From Sclerodactyla briareus (Eukaryota > Echinodermata > Holothuroidea > Dendrochirotida > Sclerodactylidae), in assembly GCA_026419785.1 (NCBI GenBank), contig JAODTK010005922.1:124001-188000 (forward strand): 64,000 nucleotides of DNA, read 5' to 3'. This document shows, one piece after another, positions 24,850 through 35,995 of the stretch (the first letter of the stretch is position 1; the number at the start of each line of letters is the position of its first letter). The notes under the pieces are model-generated. The model was not told where the DNA came from and searched no databases. It saw nothing but the letters and a program-made list of their open reading frames with translations. Position numbers and translations under genes: made by a program.

Positions 24850-25479
24850 GGCAGTGTCTCTTCCAATAATTTTCGAAAGAATTTGCAATGATGTTGCGTC
24901 GTTGATTTATTTTCCTTCATTGGGGAATTTTTTTTTGCTTCATATTAGAACGACACTTTCGAAAGCTAACCAGACATTAGAGTAAACTCTAAACTCCCTA
25001 CATATTCGACAACAGTTCCCAGTTCTACCCTTCTTCAGTTTCGCTGAACAAAATGTTGGGTTTAAATTTATTATTTTTTTACGCATACTACAAACTCCCT
25101 TTTCATTGCCTGATATGTTGATTTGAAAAAAGAAACATCAAAACGATAAAGGCAGTCCTATGTTCCTACTTAGTTTTCAACACTTTCAGTTGTTCCCATC
25201 TTGCTAAAAGTGTCTTCGACATTGAGGTACGGGCGGAATCTCCAGGAGTATAAACTGCCCTGACAGCCCCAATGGGGATTAATTTCGTCGTCCATTATAG
25301 TACACATATCCTTGTTTTGTTTTTTGTTTTTGTTTTCGCTGCATCGATACAGGATGTTGAATTTTACAACGAAGGAATTGTATTTCGAATGACAACGATG
25401 TTGACAAAAATTTCAACTACTGCATACATATTTTGAGGTGTTTTCGACTGGCATTTATTGCGAGATACTGCACATACCG

Positions 25480-26010
25480 AAGAAGATAGAAGGAAGAGCA
25501 AACAGCGCCTCCACATGCTCAGTAGGTTGAAAGAAAGTTTAGGATCCCACGAGTGCTTTACTTACCCTGTATAGGTCCTATGTGCGCCCTGCAATTGAAA
25601 ATGAAATTGCAATCTAAAAGCGAGCATTCCGTATCATTCTCGGTGCGAACTATGAGGGATACCCCAGGGTATGGAAACCATATCAGTAAACAGTACTGGA
25701 GGTTTGGAGGAACGGAATATGTGAAGAGTTTGTTTCTTCCTGCCGGGGCTCTGTGCGATATTCTGCGTGGTTCGATGCCAAACGGGGCAGCATGGTATGT
25801 AATTACGCAAATCGCAGATATGAAGCACATAGGTGCAGGGCCTGTAGGCGGTGCTATAGTTCGATCCCCTCTCTTACCAGGTGCCTCAATCAAGTGTAAT
25901 TTGCTCCTTCTTGCCTCCGCTGCAGGTGATTTATTTTGGACTCTTCGTTTTTTATCTAGTTGTTGAATTGCATGTATTTCGTTACTTTAATTTGGATTCT
26001 AATTTTAATA
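25480..26010 (+). mobile_element. LINE 3' end, third lineage (RT C-terminal region)
   Basis: Forward-strand fragment of an RT C-terminus unlike the L2-type copies. Readable blocks are RLHMLSRLKE (about 25507), LLTLYRSYVRPAIEN (25558-25602), KRAFRIILGANYEGYP (25620-25667), ICEEFV (about 25718) and a final RCRACRRCYSSIPSLTRCLN (about 25832-25891). They match the family pattern 'LYRSYVRPVLEY...QKRALRIILG...R...SPIPYLTRLLN' seen in jockey/CR1-like LINEs. The central 'EYACPVWH' part is missing or decayed and there are stops and shifts. A longer open frame of 137 codons in another frame over this stretch is a shadow. Confidence 0.75.
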
Positions 26011-26420
26011 TTAATGCAATTTCTACTGCAAAATAAGTCAAATATACTCTTAAATTCCAAATTTTAAGGAGCTGTTCAGCGGACAGCGGACACAATATAC
26101 GAGTATAATACCGGATGACAAAAACAATGTGTTGAACAGCAAAATTGAGCCGATATTTTGATAACGTAGGGCCCAGACTAGCTAGGCCTCGCGTAGCATT
26201 AATCCAGGATGTAACGGAACAGTTCTCTACACAAATGTAATGTAATTCCTGTAGGTCACTGCAATGTACGGGGATTCACAGAGATAATCACCGATCATTC
26301 CTTACATTAGGATGCCTCATGAGGCATAGGTTCTTCAATGGATGTAGGTGGGAGACATCTATCCACTTCTGATGATGTGAACAGACCATCATAGACATAC
26401 TACCACTACTCTTGTTTGTT

Positions 26421-26547
26421 CTGTTGTTGCTGATACTACTACTACTACCACTACTATTATTGTTACTACTGCTGCTGCTACTGCTGCGGCTGCTGCTGAT
26501 GTTACTACTACTACTACTACTACTACTACACTACTACTACTACTATT
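26421..26547. repeat. Imperfect CTA/CTG trinucleotide repeat
   Basis: About 127 bp of TAC/CTG/CTA triplets with interruptions. The Leu/Tyr-rich readings are artefacts. Confidence 0.95.
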
Positions 26548-26744
26548 CACTAACGATTGCAGGTCCGGTATTTGAATGGAATTTTCTAGTGCTTTCTGCC
26601 ATATACGTGTAAAATGATTTTATTCACCCTAGAAATGCTATCTGACAAATGAGTGGTAGATCAGTCATTAGAATAATACCATGGTTTGTGGTGGGTGGTG
26701 CTAGGTTTACTATTTCGCAACATCAACTTCAACATTATTATCTC

Positions 26745-27362
26745 CCCCGCGACACTGGAAGTGTCCGGGGATATTATGGTTTTGGTGTGTAGCCGAAGCC
26801 GTCCCAGGCGCAACGCCGCGCCAGACACTTGAGGCGGTTTAAGCGCAATACCTCTTAACGCTTTATCCGATTGATCTGAAACCTGGTACACACATGTCCC
26901 CGCCCTAGTAAAAGTCCGACTGAGTTTCGAAGTGGGCATCACTGCAATTCTTGGAGCCGCTAATTTGCATAATTTATGCGAAATTTCAAGTTAGTCGGAT
27001 TCAACCGAAACTTGGTGGGCAGGGACTATAGTTGATCCCGAAAATGTGGAGGTCATTTCAAGGTCATCAGAGGCAAATTTGCGGAATCTATGCGGTTTTC
27101 CAAACTTTGTGTCAAATTTGAACGAAACTGGTGGATAGGGCTACATTTGTTCCTCATAAAATTAGAAGTCACTTCAAAGCCGTCGCGGGTCAAATTTGCA
27201 TAATTCATGTGCCTATAAACTTCCATGGGTTACAACAAAACTTGTTTGATGAAGTTTACCTTGTTTCTGACCAAGATTATGGGGTGCTAGATACTTCTTC
27301 CCAGTGATTGTTCAAAAGCGGGGATATACACGTGGGCGGGGTACCCGCCTACACATGTCTAG
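26745..27362. repeat. Dispersed repeat with three 115-bp internal units (octamer and GGTCA motifs)
   Basis: Flanked by GTGTCCGGGGATATTATGG on the left and GCGGGGATATACACGTGGGC on the right. Inside are about three diverged units starting near 26955, 27068 and 27188. Each has the order AATTTGC[AG]TAAT...TATG, then GAAACT(T)GGTGG-like, then TCATTTCAAGGTCATC-like. The layout resembles a repeat I remember from several marine invertebrate genomes; no coding sequence. Classification unknown. Confidence 0.75.
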
Positions 27363-27809
27363 TTATACCATTGATATCTATAAAACATCTCGTGCTGTGT
27401 ACGCCTGCTGGCAGACATGATGATCTGGTACCATTATCCTGGTGTGTAATAAACCTGCAGTGTTTGGATTTCTTCTAAGGCGTCCGTTTCTGTTCTTCTT
27501 TTTCTCCCTTTCTTTTTTGTTTTTCTCTTCCTTAGCGGGTGCTTGGATGGAAGAATAGGGGACAACGGATAGGAGACTTTTCAGTTCGGGTTTGATGCTT
27601 AATGTTGTAGGAGGGTTCAGTGGGATGAATGCTCTTGCGCATCCCTTAAACCCTAACGATCCGCACAACATCCCTTCACGAGTTGATGATGAAAGGATCA
27701 GTATAAGCTTTCCCCGGCTACACCATGCTCTGTCCCTTAAATAGATATACGTATCAGTCCCCTACGTGATATGAGTACTTCTGCTTGTGTGGCTCTCAAC
27801 CCCAATTGA
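27363..27809. other. Spacer, no gene seen
   Basis: A Lys/Arg-rich minus-strand frame at 27378-27671 covers a pyrimidine-rich patch near 27495-27535 and shows no family motif. Confidence 0.5.
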
Positions 27810-28410
27810 AGACCTATTAGGGGTAGTTCATCTGCCAGTAATACAATACGTGGTTGTTATTTTACCTTACACAATGTGCGTATATCAAACTTTCATTGCG
27901 GACCTATTGAATTGTTCATTTCGGTGTAAGGGTTAGTTGGTTCCTCCGCCCCTTATGTGGATACGGCGGCAACAATATTAATTCACTGTCTGCGAGATTT
28001 GCCGTATGAGATCATTTCCATGGAGCTCAGGCGAATTCGGGGTGACTTGATTCAGCCTCGAAAATTGTGGGGTAATAGGGGTAGTTTATCTGCCCCGTAT
28101 ATTATGTAAATGAATTAAATCACTGCATACATATTACACTATCGAACTATTATTAAGGGGTACTCCAGCTGTCTCTTGTATGAATGGGTATTATTACTGC
28201 ATACTTAGTACAATATGGATGTTTGATTTTGGAGTTATTAGGGCAGTTCATCTGGTTCTCGTGTGAAAGGGTATCATCACTGCATATACACAATACACTA
28301 TAGATATTTCTTTTTGGAGCTCATAGGGTGGTTCATCTGTTCCTTATATAAATGGGTATCATTGCTGCATACATAGTACGATATGGATCTTTCATTCACT
28401 CCTATATGAA
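27810..28410. repeat. 84-bp minisatellite, about 5-7 units
   Basis: Four clear neighbouring units start near 28075, 28157, 28241 and 28326. Each reads roughly GGGTAGTTCATCTG, CTTATATAAATGGGTATCAT, ACTGCATACATAGTACA, ATGGATCTTTCATTTTGGAG. A further unit start is recognisable at 27817, with decayed material between. Units are diverged by 15-25 percent by eye, so the array is not young. Confidence 0.85.
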
Positions 28411-28573
28411 TGCTGACCGTTTCGAGTATTTTAACATTAGTTTTTGAAAGGGCTGGTTAATCAGGTGAACTCCTTTCTTCCTCTGATACTAACACATTAT
28501 ATTGGCCGGTTATATGGGAAGTTAGCTTCTCAGGTATGTAGGCTAATTATCTTTGCTGACTTGACTCTATAAC

Positions 28574-28641
28574 CAATAATAATAATAATAAATAATAATA
28601 ATAATAATAATAATAAAATAATAATAATAATAATAATAATA

Positions 28642-28694
<53 letters not shown>
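28574..28694. repeat. (AAT)n microsatellite
   Basis: About 120 bp of AAT with a few single-base slips. Confidence 0.97.
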
Positions 28695-29127
28695 TCTACA
28701 TTATGTTACTCATTATTAAATGTCCGCCCTGGTTGTAAATCGAATATACCATCTAACTTCCTCATTGATGCTTCACAATGATTCACTGATATCTCAGGAA
28801 GAGACTTGAGAGAGAAGTGATAGTTAATATGATCACTCACGTATACGCCATTCAATGTGGCAGATGCATGCACACTCTGGTGAGGGAAATGAAGCGTTGA
28901 ACGGCAAATGTTGGACTATTAACATGTTTACAAATAGGCGTTAGGGTGATACTGCATGTCAAATTACTAGGATTTCTACATGACAAAGCTCTTTTTTATT
29001 TCCGACAAACTATAATCCAGTTTACAGGTATTGATGTTATAGGATTACAGCAATTCAATGCCCGAGGTCACTAAAGGACTTTAAGTCTGACAAAACGATA
29101 ACCTATATCCTGTGGCTGAACTGAACA
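28695..29127. other. Spacer, no gene seen
   Basis: No recognisable element. Confidence 0.5.
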
Positions 29128-29136
29128 AATATATAT

Positions 29137-29196
<60 letters not shown>

Positions 29197-29205
29197 ATAT
29201 AATAT

Positions 29206-29250
<45 letters not shown>
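29128..29250. repeat. (AT)n microsatellite
   Basis: About 120 bp of alternating AT with occasional AA/TT slips, directly left of the BEL/Pao fossil. Confidence 0.97.
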
Positions 29251-29252
<2 letters not shown>

Positions 29253-29261
29253 CTATAATAA

Positions 29262-31875
29262 AAAGAACTGAGTGAGTTAAGTCGTCTGGAGGAATGGAGC
29301 ATTCCTTGGTGTATGAAGTCCAACTTACTGGGTGAGGTTATCGACAAGCAGCTTCATGTCTCCTCGGATGCGAGTGACAAAGGTTATGGCATGTGTGCTT
29401 ATCTCCGTCAAGAGGATCATGAAGGAGATGTCCAGGTCTCCCTCGTGTTTGCCCGGAGTAGAGTTGGCCCCTGAGAAGTAACATCGATTCCCCGCCTCGA
29501 GTTGACTGCAGCTATGATGGCTGGTCGTTTAGCCAATGTGGTCCTGGCAGAGTTGAAGATCACTGAGGCAGTCTTCTGACGGATAGCCAGACGGTGTTGG
29601 TGTTGAGGTACCTTGGAAACGACACTCGTAGACCAGACATTTGTGGCCCATAGAGTATCGGTTATCCCGAACCCGACTGATGTGACCCAGTGGCACTACA
29701 TTAACACCAAGGACAATCCGGCCGATGAAGCTTCTCGAGGTTAATCCATTGGCGAGTTCCTGATGAATGAAAGGTGGAAGAATGGACCCAACGTCTTGCA
29801 TGAGCAGAGAGGAGCATGGAGTACCCCTGCTGAGCCTCTCCAGCTAGTGGACGGCGACCCTGAAGTAAAGCTGGTTTGCAGTGCTATCAATGAAGGCAGA
29901 CATGACTGTTTCCTCGACGACCTGGTAGATCGTTTTTCAAGTTTTCCTAAGATGACAAGAGTGTTGGCCACAGTCATGAAGTTAATAAAGAAGCTACGAC
30001 GACGACGACGTCAACCTGCACATGTGGCCGCCGACCTGACCGTGGATGAGTTGATGCTCCCGAGAAATTATCCTTGCCCATGAACAACGGATGTACTTCA
30101 AGACAGAGTTGGACGTCCTCTCTGAAAGTTCAGACAAAGTGATAACCTCTGCAATGAGAAACAATCCACTACGTGCCTTGGACCCGGAGTTCGCGGATGG
30201 TCTCATCACTGTTGGAGGTAGATTGGGGAGAGCTGACCTGCCCCAAGATTCCAAGCACCAGATCATAGTGCCTAGAAGATTTCGACTGGCTGAACTTCTC
30301 ATAAAGGAGACCTACAAAATCGTTTCAAGTCACTTGGGGTAGGAGGCTATCCTGACCCACCTGTGGAAGAGGTTTTGAGTTATCGGAGCAGGGGCTCTTG
30401 GGTTATCGGAGCAGGGGCTCTCATCCGTAGCCTTGTCAGCAGATGTACCATTTGCCGGAGTCCAGGCTAAGAGAGGGAAGCAGGAGATGGCACCAGTCGA
30501 GAGAGTACCAGCGGACAAGCCACCCTTCGATTGTACTGTTATGGATGTGTTCGGGCCATTCGAGTGTCAGAGGGGGAGGAGCATGGTCAAGAGTTATGGC
30601 CCTTATTGTACTTGCCTGTCCAACAAGGGCCATCCATCTAGAGCTTCTCCATTCAGCAGATGCTGATAGCTGTCTGAATGCCATGAGACGGTTTCTGTGC
30701 CGAAGAGGATCCATCAGCGCCATTTGTAGTGACAATGGCAGCAATTTCATTGGTGCAGAGAGTACTCTGAGAGAGACACTACGGGGATGGAACAACAGTG
30801 GCATCGGTTTGGATGGCTCAAAGTGGCAATCACCTGGAATTTCAACCACCTGCAGCATCTCACTTTGCTGGCTCCTGGGAAGGGATGCTAAGGGAGGTTA
30901 TGAATGGCATTTCAAAGGAGCAGACAATGCGGATGGATGACGACGGACTATCTACACTGATGTGCGAGATCGAGAGCATAGTTAACCAGCGACCCATCAC
31001 CACGGTATCCAGTGATGCCAAAGACATCAGGCCACTGACCCCCAACATGATGCTGACTTTGAGGAGTCCAGCGATGTTGCCGCCAGGAGTGTTCGATAGT
31101 AAGGACATTTATGTGCGTCGACGGTGGCGTCAAGTCAGTATCTCACTGACCTATTTGGAAGCGATGGCGGGCGGATAGTCGTAGTGTAGTACCTCCAAAC
31201 ACAAAAACGTTCTAAAAACATTTTTAACATGTTTCGCTGATTGTTTCGAAAACATTTTTTTGTTGAGTACACAAGGTTAGCAGAATGTTTCCAAAACGTT
31301 TCACAAAACGTTTCACAAAACGCTTTGAAGAAACGTTTCGAAAACATTTCCAAAAATTCCTGAAAGTGTTCTAAAGGGTTTTGGTGGTAGGAAACTTGCG
31401 CCAGAACTGAATCAAGTTATGTTAGTGTTGCCGAAGTATATTATATTATCGTTTGTTTCCTAGGCTTGCTGTAACTCCTAAATTGGAAGTAAACTAGAAA
31501 TGTTTCTAAAATATTTTCCCCAAACATTTTTGAAATGGTATGGAAACGTTTCCGTAACGTTCATGGTACATCAACATGAACATTAAAAAAAAAACATATA
31601 AGAAGAATGTTTCGAAAAAACGTTTCGTGTTTGCTGGGACTAGCTACTCTCTTGCAGGATCGGCAGAAATGGTGTCACACTAAGCGGAACATCCAGGAAG
31701 GATACGTCGTCTTGGTCGTTGACGAATCTCTGCCAAAAAAATGTCTGGCTGCTGGGCCGTGTGTTGGTACATACCTCCAGCTAGATCGGTACAGTCTGGC
31801 AACCGCCGATGGTTGCCCCCACAACATGTCCCGGGGACCTTTCATCACTCGCTGCCGTAAATCACTATGATCACA
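29262..31875 (+). mobile_element. BEL/Pao LTR-retrotransposon fossil (RNase H and integrase part)
   Basis: Forward-strand remnant of the pol region of a BEL/Pao element. Recognisable parts, in order: RNase H region with PRLELTAAMMAGR (near 29490), NPADEASRG (near 29710), integrase N-terminal region (29760-30345), integrase core with DCTVMDVFGPF (near 30530), CSDNGSNFIGA (near 30735) and VNQRPIT (near 30985), and the C-terminal part RRRWRQV (near 31118). This C-terminal part resumes beyond an inserted MITE as RQKW...VVLVVDESLP (31640-31870). gag, protease, RT and both LTRs are not seen. The copy is broken in many places (at least half a dozen) and also split by the MITE, so it is an old, dead copy. 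Confidence 0.9.
31193..31637 (+). mobile_element. MITE copy B, inserted in the BEL/Pao fossil
   Basis: About 445 bp. The left end CCAAACACAAAAACGTT and the reverse of the right end CAGCAAACACGAAACGTT form imperfect terminal inverted repeats of about 25 bp. The interior matches copy A at 14677-15043 and is rich in AAACGTTT palindromes. BEL integrase sequence lies on both sides, so the ends are defined by the host element. No clear target-site duplication could be read. No coding capacity; transposase family unknown. Confidence 0.88.
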
Positions 31876-34011
31876 ATTACCTTTCAGAGGTTTTAAAAAA
31901 AAAAACACGCATGGGTAGGAAGAGGCGACGGGGATAGTGCCTTGCCCAAAGGCAACCGGAAGGCAACATTATAGTCCAGAGGGCTTTTAGCCGCCGACGG
32001 AGGGTACCGGCCAAGTGCCTTCGTAAATATGCTAATCGACAAACACATATATTATGCAGTTCGCGATGGTACCGAGCAAATCTTACCATGTTACGAGGCG
32101 TATGTCATGCCACAAGTGTCATATGGTGGTTTTAGACGGATGGGCTGAATACTACACTCGTCCTAGACCATTTAGTTCGTGTACCGAGGATAGCTATAGG
32201 GGTAGCTGTCCTTCCGAAGTGGTGTAAATGTCTGCGGTAGTGTCCGTCGCTACACATTAGCTAATGAAACATTCAAGAGTTGTAGTCTTGTCTGACGACA
32301 AGAGATGTTCACCTCAAATATTGTCGACTAGCGGACGTGTTCTTGCACGAAGAGGAATCTACTAAATCACTAGTCAGAGAAACTTTTCTACACATGGAGT
32401 TCCTGGAAATACTACGTAATTGCTGTATCATTGCGTGTAAAGAGTCAAATATATTCAGCCTCTTAGCCGGCTGGAAGAAACCTCGAACTATTATTAAACA
32501 CCAATGCAGTCCCTTGTGTCACAAAGTCATCTACCATGTTTTCATATCACAGATCGGCTCATGATCCGGAAACGTGCTAATATAGACCACACAACCTCGC
32601 CGTCGTCCTCAATGTCAATATCACGATCATGTTTGGTAAATGTGCCTTTCATGGGTGATTTTACGGTAAACACAGGGGACCCCCATCTAAGTCAATCTCT
32701 CTGGCCATTACAACCGACGAGACACCATGCCTAATTTGATCTTTATTCGGTTAATCACCATTTGCTACAATACAATCCTACGCTGAGTGCACTGTATTTT
32801 GGTAGTTCCCATTGACAGTCCATTTCCCGTGATGAATACTAACCATGTTTTCTTCGTCGTTCAAGCAGAGACATAGTGCGAATTCATCGCAATTGGGTGT
32901 CTGCCTCATTTGTCTCTCTTTTTTCTGTATCTAATCAGCGATAGTCCTGACCCTCTCCTGGTTGTAATGAAATTCGGAGATGAAAATGAATCTCTTTGCT
33001 TTTTTATGATCTGGACCAGTTCCGACTCCCATTAACCACTGCAACAGCAATGCGTTCACAAAAGTTTATTCAATCGAGTTGAACTTTGGTGTAGAACTTA
33101 CCTATTCTTTCCTACTAAGACTGGATCACTCAGGCTATATCGGAAAAATACTAAGCCTTCTCTCTTCTGATTTTTCACGACACGTTTGTGCCGATACGTA
33201 CTTTCTATTGTGTGCCATGTTGATGGACTGCTGTTGTCATAAGATCACCTGTATAAACAGATAAAAGCACAAAATCATGACCTGATTGTTCGCCATTGCT
33301 TTCAGGGAGTACACACCGATGGCTGCAAAACCGATATTTGGAAATGGTAAATCATAGACAACTAACGGGCCTCGGCTCATAATAGAGGAACTGCTAAGCT
33401 GGAGTGTCATACGCGATTGACAATTTTTCACTAGCAATACCGATAGGTCGCGAAATGAGACAATATTAATCATCTCATGTGCAGGTAAACACGCTGTAAC
33501 TCGTATCAGCGAATGTTTCATATTCATTTCCATGACCTTACCAGCAGGCCTAGCAATGGCCACCTTACCTGCTACATTGTTCAACACAAGAAGGTATTAT
33601 CTAGAGGGGGTGAGCGTAACCTTCGATCTAGTCTATCTTCCATATTTTGTTAACATTTCTATGACATTTATTCTTTTTAACGACAATTTGTGGACCCATT
33701 CTGCCATAGTAGTTGCCAATTCGGTTATTGTCGTCTAAGTCCACTTCGAGACGCTATCCGTCAAAGGTAATCAGATAATTATTCCGCTTCCTCAAATCGA
33801 GTCAAAATCTTTCTCACCCTTATTATCACTATTATCATACTCAGCGCTCATGAATACAAAGGTGAAATTCATAGCTTTACGGTCATGGGTCAACGCATTT
33901 AACCAGTTGATCACAAAATCAATCTGTGTTATCAGCAGTTCCAACCCGAATATCCGTGTGGCTTTCGTGAGGTACACCATCCAGGCGCTTACCGAGCCGA
34001 GCGATTTCTCT
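31876..34011. other. Intergenic DNA, no gene seen
   Basis: May begin with decayed BEL 3' sequence. A 116-codon minus-strand frame at 33237-33587 shows no motif I recognise. Nothing else stands out. Confidence 0.45.
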
Positions 34012-34054
34012 GGGGAGGGGGGGGGGACGGGCGGGGGGAGGGGGGGGGGGGGGT
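34012..34054 (+). repeat. G-rich tract with G-quadruplex potential
   Basis: Runs of 8, 6 and 14 G separated by one to three bases. By pattern it could form a G-quadruplex on the forward strand. It is also a likely place for sequencing error. Confidence 0.85.
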
Positions 34055-34308
34055 GTTCGGTTTGATGGTGCCCGTGCCCCGGTCGGATACCCTACAAGTG
34101 CGCCCTCATCAATGGCCTCACCCTCTCTATTGGAAAATAAGTACAATTCATGGGCCCCTAGACACATGCTGTTGCAATATCTGCTAAATGACAGCTGCAA
34201 AACCTCTACTGAACTGCAAAAAAAAGTTTTCGTGTTAAAATATATTGATCATTTGGGTCATGGGCGGGGCTGACCCGACCCCCCCCCCCACGCGTGGGTA
34301 CGCCACTG
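34012..34308 (-). mobile_element. hAT-like terminus with poly-G/poly-C ends
   Basis: Read on the minus strand, the right edge is CAGTGGCGTACCCACGCG followed by a G-run (34308 downward). CAGTGGCGTA with a following G-run is a familiar hAT-type terminus. The left edge is a 40-bp G-rich tract (34012-34054). No matching inverted end or 8-bp target duplication was found, so it is a partial or decayed copy. Confidence 0.5.
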
Positions 34309-35779
34309 ACACCACCACAGCTGTTATAAAGATAACTTCAAAACACGTTTCCAGTCTTATTACACTAAAAATATCGATTGTGTTGAACTGTAACTACTAC
34401 TGCGTCTGTTGCTGATCCCCTCCAATAAAATTTCAATATTCACAAGCACAGACGGAACGTTCAGTCGATTACTATAATAATTCCAATAATCTCTGTCCGC
34501 CTGTAAATATTACAATATATCATCACAGGGAAACGCAATCCATCCCGCCTATCCCTTGCGTCCCCCAAAGGAAGGCAGCCCGATAAAATCGTGTCGCCTC
34601 CATTATTTCCGTTTACCTCAGGCGAAGCGTTTTCTAGTCGTTCATTAAAGGATATTAGATAGTAGGCGAAGGTTGCCTAGGAGGGAAAAGATCTCATGGA
34701 AAACATTACAGATCGGAGTATAAAATATCCAAGGAGACTTCAGATAGAACCCCTTTATACGCGATATTGACAGTGAGATGAATGTTGTATAAGAATAATT
34801 GTAGACGCCGTTTCGGGTGCATTTATTTGAGTAACGCAACGTTACGGAATTATCGACACTGATGACACGACCCGGACGCTGTTTGTTCATACAGCACTCC
34901 GATTGAAGAGTGTTTTAACTATTCCACATTCCCCCACCTTCCGTATATGCCGGTTTGGAAACATCAGTTCGTTTCATTCTCATCCAGCTGCCTAATGAGC
35001 CGACCAACGCGGATAGCTCGTATTTCGAAACTGGCTAGAACTGGAAAACATTATTTTTCAACCATGTGCCCTTCAATAGTGGGCCGCATACGGTCATGTA
35101 TTAAGTGGAGCCATCCGACATTGACATATGATACTGCTCGAACCAACAGTCATACAATCACTTGTTTAAAAAAATTCTTTAATATATTATAGAGTTCTTT
35201 CAATAGCAAAGTATGCTAAAGGTGATAAAGTATTTGTAAGACTGTTCTATACAAAAGAACGCATAGCAATATACAGACAATAGGTAATAACGTGATTGAA
35301 AATGCCCCCCCCCCTCCCCCATGTCATCTATCTAATGAATTTACTGACTAGAAATAATTTTACAGAGTACCTGATAAGTCTCAAGTAGTTGTATAGTATT
35401 CTTTTGCATGAAATATGGGAGGTATTGGACGCTTTAATCTTGCGGAAATCAACTGTCTCTATTCATGCACGTGCATGCGCATATTACCATGTACTGCTGG
35501 CCAGGTACGTTGCAAATTTCAATATTAGTTCCCGTCTTCCTTTTTGTTCCCAAATGAGGCTCGATAACTTCTATAGAATAATTTATTAGGAGATGAGTTG
35601 GTGGCTGTGTGTGGTCAGGTCAGATCGGAGAATTATTCTCATGAGGACTGAGGGCGATGCGTGGTCTGGGCTGCTGACATATAGGCTGATACATCGAGAA
35701 TGTGGAGAGCTGGGTGTACCCAAGTAGAATGTGACGATATTTGTTGGTGCTAGTGTGGATTATTAGTAAGTGTGAGTTA
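34309..35779. other. Intergenic DNA, no gene seen
   Basis: Contains a C-run near 35305. No recognisable coding or repeat family. Confidence 0.5.
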
Positions 35780-35995
35780 TACGTGCATGTTAGTGTGGTT
35801 ATGGTTATGGTGAAGCTGGGCTCCGGGGGTAACCTACGGGGCTGTGACGTCATACATGGTTGTTAGTGTGGTTCGATAGTAAAACTGGGATTCTGGAGGT
35901 AACCAAAGGGTCTGTAAAAAACATGCATGTGGGTCAGTGTATGTAATGGGAAGAACGGAGGCCCGAAAGTCCGTATGTGTGGTTAGTGTGGTAGT
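35780..35995. repeat. Imperfect minisatellite, about 75-bp period
   Basis: Three neighbouring segments each start GTTAGTGTGGTT or GGTTAGTGTGG and contain GGAGGTAACC/GGGGGTAACC and GGGTCTGT/GGGGCTGT, at about 35788, 35861 and 35976. Moderate divergence. Confidence 0.65.

Noticed and set aside
24687-24869. Ile/Tyr-repeat open frame
   Set aside because: Produced entirely by the (TA)n and T-run; same logic for frames over 29128-29250 and 45274-45381.
25553-25966. 137-codon forward frame and 111-codon reverse frame
   Set aside because: The LINE RT motifs lie in a different frame over the same stretch, so these are shadows.
27810-28410. CRISPR-like array
   Set aside because: The whole 84-bp unit is repeated with no repeat/spacer alternation, and the sequence is clearly animal.
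33237-33587. 116-codon minus-strand frame
   Set aside because: Composition is protein-like but there is no motif, splice context or neighbour supporting a gene.
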